A stretch of DNA of 64,000 bases from Lyngbya sp. HA4199-MV5. Its GTDB lineage: Bacteria; Cyanobacteriota; Cyanobacteriia; Leptolyngbyales; Leptolyngbyaceae. Each line of letters starts with the position of its first letter. Within the stretch, counting starts at the first letter, position 1. The stretch covers positions 123,748 through 187,747 of the forward strand of contig JAHHHL010000006.1 of the NCBI GenBank assembly GCA_019359375.1, read 5' to 3'. A model generated the notes under the pieces. The model had not been told where the DNA came from. It saw only the letters and a list, made by a program, of their open reading frames with translations, and searched no databases. Both the position numbers and the translations under genes were made by a program. Positions 61,849 to 64,000 of this stretch are shown in pieces.

Positions 61849-62187
61849 TTAAGTAGGTTTTCCAAAAGCTATCGCTGAAATGCCACTAAGCATTAATCCA
61901 ATTCCTATCCACTGTACAGGCAACACTTTTTCCCCTAATAGTAATGAGCCAGTAATTGTAGTGAAGAGAACAGTTAGACCAATCACTACAGGGTAAGCAA
62001 GTGACAGGTTAAGCTTACTTAGAACCAAAATATATAAGCCTGTGCTTAATCCGTAGATAAGTATACCTCCAAATAAATAAAAGTTAAGCAAATTTTTCCC
62101 TGATCCAAGCTTAAGAAGAGCTTGTGCTAGTGTATTTAGTCCCACGGTAGCTAAAATGAGTAGACTTGGAAGAAGGTATGCGGGCAT
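61849..62187 (-). CDS. SMR/EmrE-family four-helix transporter (ArnE-like)
   Basis: 112 residues from the ATG at 62187; the ORF track starts 55 residues earlier inside the upstream gene. Four hydrophobic helices: LLPSLLILATVGLNTLAQAL, NFYLFGGILIYGLSTGLYIL, LAYPVVIGLTVLFTTITGSL and WIGIGLMLSGISAIAFGKPT. The SMR family includes drug exporters and the ArnE/ArnF flippase of undecaprenyl-phosphate aminoarabinose. The drug-binding Glu of EmrE near residue 14 is not seen in helix 1. Position directly after the UbiA and HAD genes makes a lipid-linked sugar flippase more likely than a drug pump (inference). Starts nine bases after the HAD stop. Confidence 0.78.
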   Translation of the reverse strand: MPAYLLPSLLILATVGLNTLAQALLKLGSGKNLLNFYLFGGILIYGLSTGLYILVLSKLNLSLAYPVVIGLTVLFTTITGSLLLGEKVLPVQWIGIGLMLSGISAIAFGKPT

Positions 62188-62195
62188 AGAAATAC

Positions 62196-62819
62196 TTAGG
62201 GATTGCCGTAGTGGTAACTTGACGGTTGAAAAGCCCATGGCTTTTGATCTGAAGGGTAAGGTTTTTGGACGTATTTTCCCAGCAATCTTTCCCACCATCG
62301 GGGAGGATGTGGGAGAGATGCCACTTGAATACTTGAGCAACTGACCAACCATGCCCCCAGAATGTCCGTATGGCGGCTATCTCCAATGATCACAACTTCT
62401 CTCGGTGATAGTTGCATGTATCTCATTGCTTTACGAAATGCACGAGGGAAGGGCTTCTTCGCCGGACTGCTTGCTGGTATATCTAAATAGCTAGACCAAT
62501 ACTCGACTCGGTGATGTCGCTTACCATTTGATAGGAAGAAAAACTTGATTCCTAAGTCTTTCGCTTGACCGATCCAGGCTTCTGCATAGGGCGACAAGTA
62601 GCGATCGTCTTCAGAGACGATGGTGTTATCTAGATCAAGGATGACTCCTCGAATTCCAACAGATAGCAGTTGATTGATGTCGATCGATGCAAGTATATCT
62701 ACCTGTGCTGGCAGCTCGTTTGCTTTGAGCGTTGCGATTACAGTACTCGACTGCTTTAGAAAACATCGAGCAGTTGGGAATACTAATTTTTTAAGAACAA
62801 TAGCTAGAAGGTTCAGCAT
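62196..62819 (-). CDS. YqeG-like HAD-family phosphatase
   Basis: 207 residues. HAD motif I is VILDLDNTIVSEDD, motif II the Ser in FFFLSNGKRHH, motif III the Lys in SPAKKPFPRAFRKAM, and motif IV EVVIIGDSRHTDILGAWLVS. This is the YqeG (HAD IIIA) subfamily. In Bacillus and plants members dephosphorylate phosphatidylglycerophosphate or related substrates. Here it sits 60 bp after the UbiA-type phosphoribosyltransferase gene and nine bases before the transporter gene, so removing the 5-phosphate from a polyprenyl-phospho-phosphoribose is a plausible job. That is inference; PgpP-type activity is the alternative. The last ~35 residues are variable. Confidence 0.82.
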   Translation of the reverse strand: MLNLLAIVLKKLVFPTARCFLKQSSTVIATLKANELPAQVDILASIDINQLLSVGIRGVILDLDNTIVSEDDRYLSPYAEAWIGQAKDLGIKFFFLSNGKRHHRVEYWSSYLDIPASSPAKKPFPRAFRKAMRYMQLSPREVVIIGDSRHTDILGAWLVSCSSIQVASLPHPPRWWERLLGKYVQKPYPSDQKPWAFQPSSYHYGNP

Positions 62820-62882
62820 CGATATTCCAGTAACTAAGCTTATCTTCAGTACAAATCCTCAGTACAAGGGTCGTCAAGACGT

Positions 62883-63845
62883 TTAAGTTAACAATCCTTG
62901 GCTTTTCAAAAATAAGATGCTAGATGTCATTGCCACCCAAGTTAAGACAGTCAACAGCAGCGGTCTATCACCGAGCAAAACTTCTTCTGGACGCTCTGTC
63001 TGTCCTCCTTCTTCAATCCCAGTAGTTCGACGAGCGATTTCTTCGGGATCGCTCAGCAATTGGTAGCGAAAAATTCCATACAACACAAAGGGTAAGGTTA
63101 ACATCATCCAGGGGGTCGAAGCGCCGCTAACGATAGGACCAGAACTCCACAACGCATAGGTAAGAATAGTTCCGTTTGTTACTACGCTTTCCATCCGATT
63201 TAACAGTGGGAGAGAATACCGATGCAGAACTGATCTAGATTTTTTCCCTTTAATTTCTGAAAGTCGGAGCTCCGCTTTGCGTTTTTCAATGCCTAAAAAC
63301 AGAGCCAACATTGCAGTACAAAGCAAAAACCAAGGAGACAAAGCAATGCCAGTAGCAGCGGCTCCACCACAGGCGCGCAGAATGAAGCCGATTGAAATGG
63401 CAACCACATCCAGAATGACTGTGCGTTTCAAGCGAAGATTGTAGACAATTTGTAAAAGGGCATAGCTGAGAATTGCTAACCCTAAACCAGGAGATCGCCA
63501 CCAACCCAAAATGAGTGCTGTTGTCAGCAAAGTTGCTGACATTGCGATCGCTGTTGGGACAGCTACTAAGCCTGAAGCAATGGGTCGCTTACACTTAATA
63601 GGATGACGACGGTCGGATTCTACATCAACGACATCATTCAATAGATAAAAGCTGCTAGAGGTAAGACAGAAAAGCGTAAATGCTAGTAGACTGCCCAGTA
63701 AAACGTTCACAGTGAGTGCAAACGCAAATAAAGGTGCAGCAAACACAATAAAATTTTTGGTCCACTGCCGGGGACGTAGTGCTTTAAAGTGCGCCCAAAT
63801 TAAATCGGCAGTCTGATTTTCAAGCGTAGTCGGTTTAGAGTTCAT
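62883..63845 (-). CDS. UbiA-family polyprenyl-phosphate phosphoribosyltransferase
   Basis: 320 residues with about eight or nine membrane helices. The first Asp-rich motif is LLNDVVDVESDRRHPIKCKR, followed by PIASG; the second lies near VILDVVAISIGFILRACGGA. The start LRPRQWTKNFIVFAAPLFAF is typical of decaprenyl-phosphate phosphoribosyltransferase (DPPR synthase, Mycobacterium UbiA/Rv3806c type) rather than quinone or chlorophyll enzymes. That enzyme joins PRPP to a polyprenyl phosphate, the first step to lipid-linked ribo- and arabinofuranose. HAD and SMR genes follow on the same strand. Confidence 0.85.
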   Translation of the reverse strand: MNSKPTTLENQTADLIWAHFKALRPRQWTKNFIVFAAPLFAFALTVNVLLGSLLAFTLFCLTSSSFYLLNDVVDVESDRRHPIKCKRPIASGLVAVPTAIAMSATLLTTALILGWWRSPGLGLAILSYALLQIVYNLRLKRTVILDVVAISIGFILRACGGAAATGIALSPWFLLCTAMLALFLGIEKRKAELRLSEIKGKKSRSVLHRYSLPLLNRMESVVTNGTILTYALWSSGPIVSGASTPWMMLTLPFVLYGIFRYQLLSDPEEIARRTTGIEEGGQTERPEEVLLGDRPLLLTVLTWVAMTSSILFLKSQGLLT

Positions 63846-63872
63846 AGTCTGCGGAAAAGTTTATATTTTCGT

Positions 63873-64000
<128 letters not shown>

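Overview
The window is a piece of a cyanobacterial chromosome, probably from a filamentous Leptolyngbya- or Oscillatoriales-like organism. The evidence is the very frequent HIP1 octamer (GCGATCGC and its CGATCG core), many genes typical of cyanobacteria (a SpkB-like kinase, DUF1574, DUF1995, UPF0367, a cyanobacterial-type PEP carboxylase and several small conserved orphans), and purine-rich/pyrimidine-rich low-complexity repeats between genes. I saw no rRNA, tRNA, CRISPR array, prophage or intact transposase gene, but tRNA detection by eye is weak.

Layout. From 1 to 48.2 kb the region is mostly housekeeping and conserved genes with short or no operons: aroK, a degenerate M15-type peptidoglycan protein, a Ser/Thr kinase with pentapeptide repeats, pheT, an ECF-type ATPase with a UPF0367 gene, a PPP-type phosphatase, DUF1995, DUF2252, a lipoprotein-like methyltransferase directly behind ppc, a large DUF1574/SGNH-like protein, a cyclic-nucleotide-domain MscS channel, hisB, a Bcp-type peroxiredoxin, a Nudix hydrolase, an alpha/beta-hydrolase, coaX, a GAF protein, cynS, a YacP/NYN nuclease-like protein, topoisomerase IB, murD, pentapeptide and small conserved proteins, DUF2267, sucC, a propeller/transglutaminase protein, an HD-GYP response regulator and glmU.

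From 48.9 to 64 kb there is an exopolysaccharide or surface-glycan locus made of two convergent arms. The plus arm (48.9-57.4 kb) has four GT4 glycosyltransferases, a lipoprotein-like double pectate-lyase-3 beta-helix protein and an O-antigen ligase/polymerase-like membrane protein. The minus arm (64 to 57.5 kb, continuing beyond the window) has a GDP-fucose-synthase-like 3' end, a UbiA-family polyprenyl-phosphate phosphoribosyltransferase, a YqeG-like HAD phosphatase, a four-helix SMR/ArnE-like transporter, a hexapeptide acyltransferase, a 1084-residue protein joining a GT-C-like membrane domain to a glycosidase-like periplasmic domain, and a small secreted peptide. UbiA, HAD and SMR together suggest a route to a lipid-linked pentofuranose that the GT-C-like protein could use. 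This is my best candidate for an undescribed system. Parts of this locus look AT-richer and poorer in HIP1 than the rest.

Repeats are the second theme. A 131-bp MITE-like element with CTAG ends occurs three times. A second inverted-repeat element with TACAGC ends occurs twice. About 165 bp of low-complexity repeat occurs in opposite orientations around 26.5-28.9 kb. The same low-complexity repeat class has entered the reading frames of pheT and the DUF1574 gene without breaking them.
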